Below are positions 1-10,000 of a stretch of DNA of 33,716 bases, piece after piece. The notes below the pieces were generated by a model. That model made no database searches. It had not been told where the DNA came from and worked only from the letters and a program-made list of their open reading frames with translations. Source of the DNA: Methylococcaceae bacterium. Lineage in GTDB: Bacteria > Pseudomonadota > Gammaproteobacteria > Methylococcales > Methylomonadaceae. The translations under genes and the position numbers were made by a program. The stretch's first letter is position 1. Each line of letters begins with the position of its first letter. The stretch spans positions 1-33,716 of the forward strand of contig JAJRDU010000142.1 in assembly GCA_028748685.1 (NCBI GenBank), in the 5' to 3' direction.

Positions 1-389
1 TGGCTCGTGACCACGGTCAAACCGTCGGCGTTGGCGGCGTCTTTGTCCAAGTTGACGCTGATAACGATGCCGTCTTCGTCGACTTTTTCCAATCCTTTAG
101 TTTCGCTCCGGCTGGGCAAACGCTGGACCAGCGTTTTACTGCCGGCGATTTTTTGCAACAGATAGGGTATCTCGACGCCATTCTGATCGATCAGGCGCAA
201 GTCGCGGAAATCCACTGCGCTGGCGGCATAGACTGCGCTATCCAAGGGCACGGCCAGCAAGCTTTGCTGTCCGCCATCCTGCCAGATAACCGACCGGCTA
301 AACCGATACCTTGGCCCATCGTCCGACGTGGCCGCGGCGATGGCTTGGATTAGAAACAGGCCGGCAATCAATGCTATTTTGGCAATCAT
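1..389 (-). CDS. DUF3999 family protein, 5' part (cut by window edge)
   Basis: The first 129 codons are visible on the minus strand; the rest lies left of the window. The protein starts [20 protein letters not shown], a typical Sec signal peptide, then a periplasmic beta-rich segment (RYRFSRSVIWQDG, RDLRLIDQNGVEIPYLL). This matches the N-terminus of DUF3999 proteins, which usually sit directly downstream of DUF2339 genes, as here. Its ATG shares an ATGA overlap with the DUF2339 stop codon (386-389), so the two are probably translationally coupled. The molecular function is unknown; the pairing suggests an envelope role together with the multi-pass partner. Confidence 0.75.
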   Translation of the reverse strand, partial: MIAKIALIAGLFLIQAIAAATSDDGPRYRFSRSVIWQDGGQQSLLAVPLDSAVYAASAVDFRDLRLIDQNGVEIPYLLQKIAGSKTLVQRLPSRSETKGLEKVDEDGIVISVNLDKDAANADGLTVVTS

Positions 390-2893
390 GAGGTTTTCTC
401 GTCGGCAGTATTGCCCATAAAGGTTTGTTGATAGCGCATATAGAAAAACGCGCCGCCCAGCGCCAGCATGCCCAACACGATGAAGGCCACGATACGGTAA
501 ATCTGCTCCAGGCGGGCCAGATCGATGAAAAACACCTTCCAGGCCACCAAGGCAAACAGCGCCAAACCGGTCAAGCGGAAGGCCGAGACTTGGCGCTTGA
601 TGCCGGCAAAAACCAGACTCAACGCGAACAGCGACCACAAGATAGACACGCCGCCGGAGCGCAGGCCAGGCACGTATTGATACAGCAAGGAATTGATTTC
701 CAGGCTCAGGAAGGCGAACAGCAAGGCCAACGCCGCACCGCCCAGCCATTGCCGGATGTTGCCGGCCTCTTCGCCGACGGACGACAAACGGCGGAACGCG
801 AACAGCAGAAAACCTATGATGGCCGCGAAATCCAGCAAGCGCATCAATGCCAATTGGAAGGAATAAGCGCCGCCGTAGCGCAAGGTCCAGACGCTATCGT
901 CATAGGCTATCCGTCCCAGGTCGATGTCCCAGGACGGCAGGTCGAACAGCAGCAGCTTGATTAACACGCCAATCAGAAATAGCCGCAAGGCTTGCAGCAA
1001 CCACACGCCGGGCGCGGCTAGATAACGCAGCAGCAACAGCAAGCTCATCGCCAGCCATACCAGCGTCAGTACCGGCAGTTGCAGCGGCGGATACAGATAG
1101 CCGAAGCTACGGTAAAGCTCCAATTGCAGCACCACGAACAGCATGCCGGCGACGGCTATCAGTATGGCTTGTAACAACCAATTATCCTTAAGCCACAACG
1201 GTACGTCGTTGCCGGCTTCGCAGGCCAGTTCGGAAGCCGGCACCGGTTTTTCGATCAATCTAAAGGCCAGTGCCAGCGAGGCAATCGGGATGCCGAAGCT
1301 GATCACCCTTTCCAGCAAACCCAGCAGAAAGTCGCCGAATGCTTGATCGCCGTCCATCGCCATGCCGTATTGTCCGGGCAAATCGATGAAACAGAAGCGA
1401 ACCAGCACGATCAGATATAGCAGATAGGCCACCTGCCGCAAGAACGCACTGCGCAATTTGCCGGCCATCCACAGCATCACCAAGGCCTGCAACGACCAGC
1501 TGACGGTAATCCATTGGTTCGACAGCAGCAGCGGCAAGGTAATGGTGACGAAGAAGGACGCCAGGCCGATAAAACTGACCAGCAACTCGCGGTCCGCCAC
1601 CCGCCGCGCCAGACAGTAATAGACATGGACTACATAAAACGCCGCCAGCGCCACGGTCAACAGGGCCGTCCGGATTTGCCCGTAAGCGTCGTCGATCAGA
1701 TCGTAGGCCGTCATGAAGAAGATAGCGGCATTGACGATCAGCGCCAGCAAATCCAGCAGCGTCGACTTAGTCCGGCTGACCAGACAGAATAGAAACACCG
1801 TGGTCGAATACAGCACGAAAAAGCCGGTTAAAAACGGCAGTACCTGCCAAAAATAGCCAACTTCGTATTTCTGCATAGCCCCGAAAAACAGCAGGTAATT
1901 GAAGAAAAAGCCCAAAAAATTCAGCAAATGCCATTGTTTGTACCAGTTGACGGCCAGGATGCCAACGCCTAACAAAAGCATGTAGCTGAACAGCCCTGGG
2001 AAATTGACTTGGCCGGTGGACAGCAGAATCGGCGTGCAATAGCCGCCGACGATGGCGAAAATCGCCACCAACATCGAATCCAAACGTATCGCCAATGTGG
2101 CCGCGCAGGCGGTGACCAATATCATCAAGGCAAAGGTCGGATAGGCCTCTATTAGATGGTAAAAGCTATGGGCGGCAAACACGCTGAAATATAGCACCGC
2201 GATACCGCCGCCCAGCAAGCCTTGGCTGAACAAATGATACTTGCCGCCAACCAGCCTTACGCCGCCGATGATCATCCCCACCCCGGCCAACACCGTCAGC
2301 GCCACCCGCGCCTGCTCGCCGAGCAAGCCGTTGTCTATCGAGTATTTCAGGAAGAAGCCAATACCGGTGACCAGAATCAACACACCGATCCGTAGCAGCC
2401 AGTTGCTGGCCACCGCATATTCCATCGCCACGCCTTCCGGCCTATGGCCTTCGCCGACGATGATCCAGTTCCAGATTTCCCGCAGGATTTGCTTGGCGGC
2501 CAGTTCGAAGCGGCTGGGTTCGGCGGGTTGCCGATCGGCTTTGGCCCAAGGGTTTTCGGGTGCAATAGCCGGGGCCGGTTCGGCGGCGGATTCCATGATA
2601 GCTTCCGTGACGGTTTCTTCGGCCCTAGGCTCTGGTTCGATGGCGGCTGGCGGCGGACTCTCGAACAGCACTCGCTCTATGCTGGACGCTTGAGGCTGAA
2701 ATATTGCCGGTTGCGGCGCTTCCGCAACCGGCGCGGAAGACCGTTTCGAAAATTCCCTCAACAGCTTGCGATCCTCGCGAAGCGCATCCTCTATTTTCCG
2801 CAGCGTCCGGGTGATTTCGTTCTGGTGGCGATTCTGTCGCGTCATCGCCACTACAAGGAGAATAAACACGATAAAACTGAAAAAATCGGCCAC
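386..2893 (-). CDS. DUF2339 multi-pass membrane protein
   Basis: About 835 aa. It has one N-terminal membrane segment ([16 protein letters not shown]), a charged coiled-coil (residues about 20-60), a Pro/Ala/Glu-rich linker, and then some twenty or more hydrophobic helices to the C-terminus, the layout of DUF2339 proteins. The longest open frame starts at 2944. I prefer the GTG at 2893 because a perfect AGGAG lies 8 nt upstream and translation then begins at the first membrane helix. The reaction is unknown. It overlaps the DUF3999 gene by 4 bp and is divergent from the yfa-like operon, with about 200 bp between start codons. Confidence 0.85.
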   Translation of the reverse strand: MADFFSFIVFILLVVAMTRQNRHQNEITRTLRKIEDALREDRKLLREFSKRSSAPVAEAPQPAIFQPQASSIERVLFESPPPAAIEPEPRAEETVTEAIMESAAEPAPAIAPENPWAKADRQPAEPSRFELAAKQILREIWNWIIVGEGHRPEGVAMEYAVASNWLLRIGVLILVTGIGFFLKYSIDNGLLGEQARVALTVLAGVGMIIGGVRLVGGKYHLFSQGLLGGGIAVLYFSVFAAHSFYHLIEAYPTFALMILVTACAATLAIRLDSMLVAIFAIVGGYCTPILLSTGQVNFPGLFSYMLLLGVGILAVNWYKQWHLLNFLGFFFNYLLFFGAMQKYEVGYFWQVLPFLTGFFVLYSTTVFLFCLVSRTKSTLLDLLALIVNAAIFFMTAYDLIDDAYGQIRTALLTVALAAFYVVHVYYCLARRVADRELLVSFIGLASFFVTITLPLLLSNQWITVSWSLQALVMLWMAGKLRSAFLRQVAYLLYLIVLVRFCFIDLPGQYGMAMDGDQAFGDFLLGLLERVISFGIPIASLALAFRLIEKPVPASELACEAGNDVPLWLKDNWLLQAILIAVAGMLFVVLQLELYRSFGYLYPPLQLPVLTLVWLAMSLLLLLRYLAAPGVWLLQALRLFLIGVLIKLLLFDLPSWDIDLGRIAYDDSVWTLRYGGAYSFQLALMRLLDFAAIIGFLLFAFRRLSSVGEEAGNIRQWLGGAALALLFAFLSLEINSLLYQYVPGLRSGGVSILWSLFALSLVFAGIKRQVSAFRLTGLALFALVAWKVFFIDLARLEQIYRIVAFIVLGMLALGGAFFYMRYQQTFMGNTADEKTS

Positions 2894-3020
2894 GGCAAAA
2901 CTCCTAGGCAGGGATGATCGGAAGTGTGGTTTATCGCGAAGCATAGCCGCTCACTGGCCAATTTACCATGCAGGCAGGCAGATCCAACTATGTTTATCCA
3001 CCCTGGAAAGTCCGACAGAT

Positions 3021-3049
3021 TTGCCGTTAGCTCATTTCATTGCTACATT
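3021..3049 (+). promoter_or_regulatory. Candidate sigma70 promoter of the yfa-like operon
   Basis: TTGCCG (3021-3026) and TACATT (3044-3049) are separated by exactly 17 bp and lie 43 bp before the ATG at 3093. Each box matches four of six consensus positions. This is sequence-based only. Confidence 0.35.
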
Positions 3050-3092
3050 TCGGCCATCGAAAACATCCCCACAGCGGAAATCGGAGGCCTTG

Positions 3093-4622
3093 ATGCGGAT
3101 ATTTAACCTATTTTCCGGCCGACGGCTTGGACTCTGCGCTGCGCTGCTGTTGGGTTTTCCCATACTGGTTTCCGCAGCCCCTAGCGACGATCCGGACATA
3201 CTGGCTCGGCGCGGCCAGCAAAAACCGCCGCAAACCGCGTCCGCGCCGCCGACCATGACGCTGAGCCAACCGGCCGGCGGCTGGACCAGCGCGATGCAGA
3301 TCACCGTGGCCGGCACCTGTTCCGATCCCGCCGCCGATCCTATCATCGTCAACATCAACGGCGTGCGCTATTACGTGCGCAACGCTAACGGCAGTTTCGC
3401 CAGGGCTTTTCCGGCCGCCAAGGGCAAGAATACCGTGATCGCCGAATGCGCCAACAGCGCCGGCGCCGCCAAGGTCTCGACTACCGTAGATGCGGTGATT
3501 TCGCCTATCCCTCTGAAAGTGGTGCTGACCAGCGATACCGACGGCGTTTACACCGACCTGCACATTTACGAACCGGACAACAGCCACGTCTATTGGGCCG
3601 ACACCAACTCGGCCAGCGGCGGCATTTTCTTCTTGAACCAAAACGGCGATAACTTCGACCAACCCGGCTACGGGCCTTATTTATATGTACATCCCGCCCC
3701 TCCGGTTGGCGTGTTCCGCATCGACAGCAACTACTGGCCGGGCGGCGCGGTGCAGCATACCCTGGCCAATCTGGACATCATACTCGACGAAGGCTTGCCC
3801 ACCGAAAGCCGCCGCCGGATACAGAAACCGCTGGCCAGGCCCGGCGAAACCAAGACCTTCGCCTACGTGGTGATCCAGGGCAACCGCCAACCGGCGAAAA
3901 TCTACGTGCCCGGCCAGGACGCCGAGCGCGACATGCCGGCTGAAGTGAAGGAATACATCAAGCACGAACCCGTGCGCGAGGGCGAGGATGGCGGCGAAGA
4001 GATAGCTTATTTGTCGCCGCAAGACGAAACCGCATTGCGGCAGGCGGCTACCAACGTCGCGCTACTACAAGCCAAAAAGCTCAGCCCCTTGTGGGAACCC
4101 AAGCAGCGCGATTGCGCGGGACTGGTGCGCTTCGCCTACCGCACCGCCTTGGAACAACGCGACGCCGAACGCACCGCCAAAATCGGCATTCCGGCCAAGC
4201 TGAATCTGCCGTCCCTGTCCGAGCAGGCCAGGCAACTGTTTCCCCAATATCCCCAGATTTGGCAAACAGGTTTAGATAAAGGAAAGCCGCGTTTCGGCCA
4301 TTTCGCCGACGCCGAAACCCTGATCGGCTACAACTTCCGCCTGAAATCCCGCGAGCTGGAATCCGCCCGCAGCGGCGACCTGCTGGTCTATCAAAAACCC
4401 TTACAGAACGACGAGCCCTATCACTTGATGCTATTCGCCGCCGGCCGCTCCGAAAATCTGGCCGTCTACCATAATGGCGCGCAAGGCGACGAAGCCCAGG
4501 TACGGGTGGTGCGCATCAGCGAATTGCTGGAATCGCCCGACCCCGTGTGGATACCCCGCGCCGAAAATCCTTATTTCCTTGGAGTCTACGAATGGAACCG
4601 CTTACGCCCTCAAAACGCCTGA
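3093..4622 (+). CDS. YfaP-YfaT fusion: DUF2135 + DUF1175 secreted protein
   Basis: 509 aa. The ATG at 3093 has GGAGG 5 nt upstream and opens a signal peptide ([19 protein letters not shown]). Residues about 50-135 look like a beta-sandwich. Residues about 140-270 match DUF2135 ([28 protein letters not shown]), the YfaP domain. Residues about 330-505 match DUF1175, the YfaT domain, with [12 protein letters not shown] around Cys341 and YHLMLFAAG around His444. A Cys in a DCAGLV context plus a downstream His resembles NlpC/P60-type amidases; that catalytic reading is my inference. In Escherichia coli yfaP and yfaT are separate genes of the yfa cluster, so this is a fusion. It overlaps the next gene by 31 bp and heads a four-gene operon ending in alpha-2-macroglobulin. 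Confidence 0.85.
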   Translation: MRIFNLFSGRRLGLCAALLLGFPILVSAAPSDDPDILARRGQQKPPQTASAPPTMTLSQPAGGWTSAMQITVAGTCSDPAADPIIVNINGVRYYVRNANGSFARAFPAAKGKNTVIAECANSAGAAKVSTTVDAVISPIPLKVVLTSDTDGVYTDLHIYEPDNSHVYWADTNSASGGIFFLNQNGDNFDQPGYGPYLYVHPAPPVGVFRIDSNYWPGGAVQHTLANLDIILDEGLPTESRRRIQKPLARPGETKTFAYVVIQGNRQPAKIYVPGQDAERDMPAEVKEYIKHEPVREGEDGGEEIAYLSPQDETALRQAATNVALLQAKKLSPLWEPKQRDCAGLVRFAYRTALEQRDAERTAKIGIPAKLNLPSLSEQARQLFPQYPQIWQTGLDKGKPRFGHFADAETLIGYNFRLKSRELESARSGDLLVYQKPLQNDEPYHLMLFAAGRSENLAVYHNGAQGDEAQVRVVRISELLESPDPVWIPRAENPYFLGVYEWNRLRPQNA

Positions 4623-6280
4623 TCGTGATCTCGGTGGCGGTTGCCCTGACCGCCACCGCCGGCATCGTCGCCTATCGCCAGTTATCGAAAGCACCCTTGA
4701 GCGGCATGCTGCGCGCCGATTTGCCGATGCTCGATCTGACGGTGAAACTGCGGGACGCCGATGATCAGGACCTCGACTCGTCCGGCTCAAGAATCGGCAG
4801 CAGCGATGAACCACCAACCGGCGACGAACATTGCCCGGCCTTGAGCGGCGGCGACATCGCTTCCGCCACGGTCGCATCGTCCGAGGTACAGCGCCCCGCC
4901 GATTGCCCGCGCCAGGCCGCCTGGTATATCAAAAAGCATCCGGTGGCCTTTACGCTGTATTTCAACCAGGGCGAAACGTTCCTGGCCTGGTGGGACAACC
5001 AGCCACAAATCAAGACCCTGGTCGACAACCGCTTCTCGCGGGGCCTGTTTTTCGGGCTGCTGCAAAGCCTGAAAGTCAAGGCCGAACAGCTCAATCTTCA
5101 AGGCTTGCAAGGCGAGTTTCTGGCTCACCTGCTGCGCGACGCCATCGCCGCCAACGCCGAACTGCATTACGACATGGCGCACGGCAACCGCGGCTGGGTG
5201 CTGAGTTATCTGCGCGGCGACAGCGAATTTGCCGAGCAAGCCTTACCGGCGATGGCCGGATTACTGGCCAGCAGCGGTTACCGCATCGCTAAACTGTCCG
5301 AGCCCATCCTGGAAATGAAAATCGGTTTTCAGCAATTTTTCCTGACCGAATATCAGCATCGCCTTTATCTGGCGCAAAGCCTGGAGGCCTTGCTCAACGT
5401 GATCGACAGCGTCGATCCGCTTTATAACCACTCTTCCGCCCCGCTGAACCTGACGGTCCGCGCCGAAGCCTTCATCGCCAATTTGCTGCCGGTACTGACC
5501 GGTTCGCCGAACCTGGACGCTCAATTTGATTTCGATCTCAAGGACGGCAAACTAGGCGCCTTGTCGCTGCCGTCCGGCCCCTGGAGCAAGCAGTTGCACG
5601 ACAAATTGTTCGAAGGCGTACTGGCCAGCATACCGCACGACGCCTTCGCCGCCGCCGCCGCGAGCATCCAACTCCCGCCGACCTTGACCGCGGACGACTG
5701 GCGCAAATTCGCCGAGGAAGGCCCGTCGCCAGCCGCGCCGAATCAAGAACCCGGCGGACTGGCCGTGGTCTGGGACTTCGACGCCGACAATCCGCGCGGC
5801 GCCGTCGGCGTGATCGTTGCCAATCCGAACCAGCCGCAAACCAGCCAGGCTTATCAACAATATCTGCGCAACGCCGAACTCAGCAGCGAATGCGCCGGCG
5901 GCAGCGTGTTCCTGGCCGCCACCTCCCAAGGTTTGCTGACCCGGATGAAGGAAGCCTGCGCCCATCAATCATTGAGCCCGCTGGATTGGCAGCGCGGTAG
6001 CGACAAACAGCGCCTCGAATCCTCGCAATTGATGACCTTCGTCAACCCCGGCGCCGGCATCCGCGAACTGTTCCTGGCCGGCGGCGCCGGCAATGCCAAG
6101 GACGCCAACGAGTTCGCCCCGCGCTGGCAACAGGATTACGAGAAGGCCAAGGCGGCGATGAGGGAGGATGGGGATAAGTTGTTTGCTAGTTTGCCGATTT
6201 TTAGTTATGCGGGGAGGGTTTCCGGGGGATCGGAAGTGAGTTTGGAGGGGAAATTGGTGGCGCAGGAGGTGGTGAAATGA
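4592..6280 (+). CDS. yfaA: YfaA-like DUF2138 protein
   Basis: 562 aa when started at the ATG at 4592, which has GGAG 7 nt upstream; a longer frame from 4547 lacks such a site. An N-terminal membrane anchor ([20 protein letters not shown]) is followed by a large extracytoplasmic domain. Segments such as [40 protein letters not shown] and [20 protein letters not shown] match DUF2138 (YfaA), the usual companion of YfaS-type macroglobulins. The start lies inside the YfaP-YfaT frame, and the stop forms an ATGA overlap with the next gene at 6277, so the operon is tightly coupled. The biochemical function is unknown. The last 120 bp are conspicuously G-rich compared with the rest of the gene. Confidence 0.8.
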   Translation: MEPLTPSKRLIVISVAVALTATAGIVAYRQLSKAPLSGMLRADLPMLDLTVKLRDADDQDLDSSGSRIGSSDEPPTGDEHCPALSGGDIASATVASSEVQRPADCPRQAAWYIKKHPVAFTLYFNQGETFLAWWDNQPQIKTLVDNRFSRGLFFGLLQSLKVKAEQLNLQGLQGEFLAHLLRDAIAANAELHYDMAHGNRGWVLSYLRGDSEFAEQALPAMAGLLASSGYRIAKLSEPILEMKIGFQQFFLTEYQHRLYLAQSLEALLNVIDSVDPLYNHSSAPLNLTVRAEAFIANLLPVLTGSPNLDAQFDFDLKDGKLGALSLPSGPWSKQLHDKLFEGVLASIPHDAFAAAAASIQLPPTLTADDWRKFAEEGPSPAAPNQEPGGLAVVWDFDADNPRGAVGVIVANPNQPQTSQAYQQYLRNAELSSECAGGSVFLAATSQGLLTRMKEACAHQSLSPLDWQRGSDKQRLESSQLMTFVNPGAGIRELFLAGGAGNAKDANEFAPRWQQDYEKAKAAMREDGDKLFASLPIFSYAGRVSGGSEVSLEGKLVAQEVVK

Positions 6281-7065
6281 AACTGATTTTGGGATGGTTT
6301 TTAGTTGTTAATCGGCTGTTTGTAGAGGGTGTCGCTATCGCGACGTTTTTTTTAACGTCGGTTCGCGGACCGACAGCCGCGATACTTTCTTTTGCGTCGC
6401 CAAAAGAAAGTATCCAAAGAAAAGGCGACCCGGATGCCGCTTTGATCCTGCGCGCCGAAGCTTTTGGCGAGGGTTTTCGGAAGGGCCATCCGTGGCCCTC
6501 CGAAAACGAGCGGCATCCTTGCCGCTCCCCTGATGGGCTGTTCTCGTCAAAAGCTCCGGTGCTCGGCGCGGCAAACGGGATTACAACCGCCACACTTACC
6601 ACTGTCATATGTTTATCGGTACTGGCTTTAGTGTCCTGGCCGAATAACAGTTTTGCCTGTAAATCTTTAGGTTCTCTGCCATCTTTTCCGTTAGAAGAAT
6701 TAAAAGAATACGACCAAATTTATGTCGTCAACGTCGAGACGGTGAACTACAGCAAGCCGCTTAATGAAAGTTGGTATGCACCCAATTTCGATTTTGAAGG
6801 CCGAATAGTGGAGGTTTTAAAGGGCACTGGAAAGTCCGGTGATATTATTCAGGGGGCTACAGACTCGACTCAAGAGCCTCACGCCAGATGTCCAATACTT
6901 TTAGAAGCAGGAAAAACCTATTTACTATTTTTGTTAGGAAATAGCTCACCTTATGTACTGCCTCGTTTTGGCTCGCTGCATATCCCATCCTCTGACTCGA
7001 GTTTTCGTCGATATGTTACAGATATTCGTCGTGCTCAAAAAAAGCGCCATAAAAAACAGCAATGA
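6277..7065 (+). CDS. Small secreted protein, possibly TIMP/NTR-like, with in-frame repeat in its 5' part
   Basis: The ATG at 6277 overlaps the yfaA stop (ATGA) and has AGGAGG upstream, so it looks like the genuine start. Codons about 18-101 are a copy of a dispersed repeat (6329-6578). The real exported part follows: hydrophobic core TTVICLSVLALVSWPNNSFA, then Cys128 as likely first mature residue and about 135 aa. The mature part (YDQIYVVNVETV; FEGRIVEVLKG; HARCPILLEAGKTYLLFLLG) resembles bacterial TIMP/netrin-type OB-fold domains, which begin with Cys. This assignment is tentative. A GTG at 6559 would give a normal signal peptide but has no clear ribosome site. Its place before a protease-trapping macroglobulin would suit an inhibitor. 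Base composition is more AT-rich than in its neighbours. Confidence 0.6.
   Translation: MKLILGWFLVVNRLFVEGVAIATFFLTSVRGPTAAILSFASPKESIQRKGDPDAALILRAEAFGEGFRKGHPWPSENERHPCRSPDGLFSSKAPVLGAANGITTATLTTVICLSVLALVSWPNNSFACKSLGSLPSFPLEELKEYDQIYVVNVETVNYSKPLNESWYAPNFDFEGRIVEVLKGTGKSGDIIQGATDSTQEPHARCPILLEAGKTYLLFLLGNSSPYVLPRFGSLHIPSSDSSFRRYVTDIRRAQKKRHKKQQ
6329..6578 (+). repeat. Dispersed repeat, copy A (inverted relative to copy B)
   Basis: About 250 bp running from GTCGCTATCGCGACG to TGCTCGGCGCGGCAAACG. It shares long near-identical blocks with the reverse complement of 7171-7486, including CTTTCTTTTGCGTCGCCAAA, AAAGAAAAGGCGACCCGGAT and the AGCTTTTGGCGAGGGTTTTC region. It contains internal hairpins, for example AGGGCCATCCGTGGCCCT. 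It lies wholly within the reading frame of the gene at 6277-7065 and has no stop in that frame. No transposase is encoded. Confidence 0.9.
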
Positions 7066-7094
7066 CACTCCAAATGAATATCGGAGGCAGGGAA

Positions 7095-10000
7095 ATGCGT
7101 AAGCAAAATTTAGTTATGAAAATCAATGTTACCAATGCCAACCCTGAGTTTGGGGAGGGTTTTCTCCCGTATGCCGCGCCGAGCACCGGAGCTTTTGGCG
7201 GGATCAGCCCGATAGGGGTGCGGCAGGGAGGCCGCTCGTCGGCGGAGGGGCTGGGAAGCCCCTTCTGCCGACCCTCGCCAAAAGCTTCGGCGCGCAGGAC
7301 AAATCGGCAGGATAGCCGATTTGCATGCGCAGCACCCGAAGGGCGAGGTACAGGGATGTACCGAGTGAACAAAGCGGCGTCCGGGTCGCCTTTTCTTTGG
7401 ATACTTTCTTTTGGCGACGCAAAAGAAAGTATCGCGGTTGTCGGTCCGCGAACCGACATAAACAAAACCGTCGCGGTAGCGACACAAAACCCAAACAGCC
7501 TGACAGCAATCATCAGCCACCTAATCCTGCTCACGACACTGCTAATACCGCTAAGCGCCAACGCCGGCAGCCCCTTCTACCTCACCGCCGAACGCAGCTT
7601 CAGCAACACGGAATCCCCCAACATCCGCCTGGACTACACCCTCACCGACCAACCCATGATGATCCGGGTACTGAAGGCCAATAACCTGGAAACCTTCCTG
7701 GACGGCCAGTTCAACGTCAGCCGCAGCTACGAACAACCGGTCAGCGAGCTGAATCCCGGCCATTATTTCGCCAAGGGCCTGAACGCCGCGCAATCGCCGC
7801 TGAAACTGTTTCGCGGCATGCTGGATGTCGAATTCCGCAAATCCTTGAAGGAAACCAACTTCGGCGGCTCGGTGCTGACCGTCACCGAAAAGCCTTTAGT
7901 GTCGGTGCCTCAGCAGATTCTGGTCGCCCCGCCTTCGGGTTTTCAGGTGGTCAAGGAAAACTATCTGGATTTGCAACATAACGGCCAAACCACTCAAGAT
8001 TTAGGCTGGTGGTTCGGCCAGGATACCTGGAGCGAGCAACGCTACAAAACCCGGCAAATCGCGCTGGAACCGCTACCCGACGGCATCTATCTGCTGCAAG
8101 CGGTGCAAGGCAAGACCGAAGCCCAATGCCTGATCCAGGTCAGCAGCTTAAGTATCCAGATCAAGCAATCCAGCGAACAGTTATTGGTGCGGGCGATCAA
8201 CCGCGACTTGCAACCCGTCGCCAACGCCAAGGTCAGCTACCGCGACGGACGCGGCCGCTGGCAAGCCGTACCGGAAGCCACCAACGCCGCCGGCGAACTG
8301 AGCTTTAAAAACCCCGAAGGCGTACTGGACGGCAAATTGCTAGTCCGGGTCGACGCGCCCGCCGCCAAGCCCGGTGAAGCGGTGCGCACCGCGCTGACCG
8401 CTACTGATTTCCTGCCGACCCAGGCCAAGGACGACTCGGTATTCGTCCTCACCGACCGGCCCATCTTCAAGCCCGGCGAGACCTTTTATTACAAGGGCAT
8501 CGTCCGCAATTTGCAGGACGGGCAGTTGAAAATTCCGGCATTCCAGTCCCGGCAAACCGACGTCTCGCTGATCCGAGCCGACGGCAACGCCACCGGCCTG
8601 CAAGGCCAAACCGCGCTGACCGATTTCGGCTCATTCTCCGGCAGCTTCGACCTCGATCCAGGCCAGACGCCCGGCCTGTACCGCCTGTTGGCCGAGATCG
8701 ACCACAAGGCCTACGGCGGCGAATTTAGGGTTCGCGATTACATCAAGCCGACCTTTTACCTGGAATGGCTGGATAGAAGTCCGGTCGTACAAGCCGGCCA
8801 GCCGTTCAACTTGAAATTCCGCGCCAAGCGTTACAGCGGCGGCGTGCCGCAGAACGTCAAATTCGAGGTGTTCCTGTACCGGAAAAAGTTCGAGGCACCG
8901 CAGTTCGTCATGGAGGCCGGCGCCGGTTTGGCGGCAGGCAACGACTATTTCGGCGCGGTCAAATCCGCCGCGCCCCTGACCCAGCCGCAACGGCTGTTCA
9001 GCTCCATCGAAGAGCGGCAAGCCGCCGAGCTGAGCAATCCCTGGGAAACCGCCGCCAAGCTGGACGACAACGGCGACGGCAGTTTCGAGTTCACCGTGCC
9101 GGCGGGCGATAAGGAAAAAGCCGATCAGGAGTGGATATACACGCTGATGGTGCGCGCCCAAGATCAAAGCGGCGGCATGGCAATCCTGACCGACAATCTT
9201 TACGCCACCCTGTCGGAAGCCCAGCCGGCGCTGAGCTTCAACAAAACCGTGGCGGCGGTCGGCGATCAGGATTTGCAGTTGCTGCTGCAATCCAACTATA
9301 GCGATGGCAAGCCTGCGCCTAAGGCCGGCGGCGTAGTCGACGTGATGCTGGAACAACCCGGCACGGCTAAGCGCAACCTGGTGAAGCTGGATTTTGCCAC
9401 CGACGAGCGCGGCCAGCAGAGATTGACGATTCCGGCCTTGAAAGAATTCGGCCGGCTCACCGCTGTCGCCCGCCTGGAAACTCTGGATGGCCGCAGCCTG
9501 AACCATCCCGCCAGCTCCCAGCCCAGCACTTTGATCGTGGCCGGCAGCGGCGGCGAAGCGGTGGCCGACAATCCGGAACTGGAGTTGTACACGCCGACCA
9601 CCATCCTCAGCCCCGGCGAGCAAGCCAAGGTCTTCGCCTTGCTGCCCAAAGCCTGGGGTAACAACGAGAGCGGCCCGGTCTGGGAAACCGTGGCCGGCTC
9701 CCGCTTGTTCGACAGCCGAGGCAGCCAAATGCAAGGCCGCAGCCGCTGGTTCGAAGTCACCGCCAAGCCCGAATACGGCACCGGCTTTTACCACACCGTC
9801 ACGGTGCCGGTGGCCGGCGGCAAATACAAGGAGCAAACCTTAGGATTTAGAATCGTGCCCAAGGAGAAGCGCCTGCAAATCGCCATCCAACCGGAAAAAG
9901 CCGAAACCGAACCCTTGAAACCCACCAAAGTCAAGCTGGAAGTGAAACGCGCCGACGGCAGCCCATCAGCCAATACCGAATTGGCGGTGTCCATCGTCGA

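Noticed and set aside
3108-3662. 184-aa antisense frame over the YfaP-YfaT gene
   Set aside because: Valine/Gly/Ala-rich shadow frame with no domain; the plus-strand frame has a signal peptide, ribosome site and two recognisable domains.
6201-6608. 135-aa minus-strand frame through repeat copy A
   Set aside because: It is open only because the repeat is open on both strands; its ends lie in yfaA antisense sequence. It was useful for aligning the two repeat copies.
6329-7486. Composite transposon interpretation of the inverted repeat pair
   Set aside because: No transposase is encoded and no target-site duplication was seen; the copies differ in length and lie inside reading frames.
8631-9836. 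401-aa open frame antisense to the alpha-2-macroglobulin gene
   Set aside because: It is a shadow of a GC-rich coding sequence: low-complexity Gly/Ala/Gln/Arg composition, no recognisable domain, no ribosome site, and the plus-strand gene is certain.
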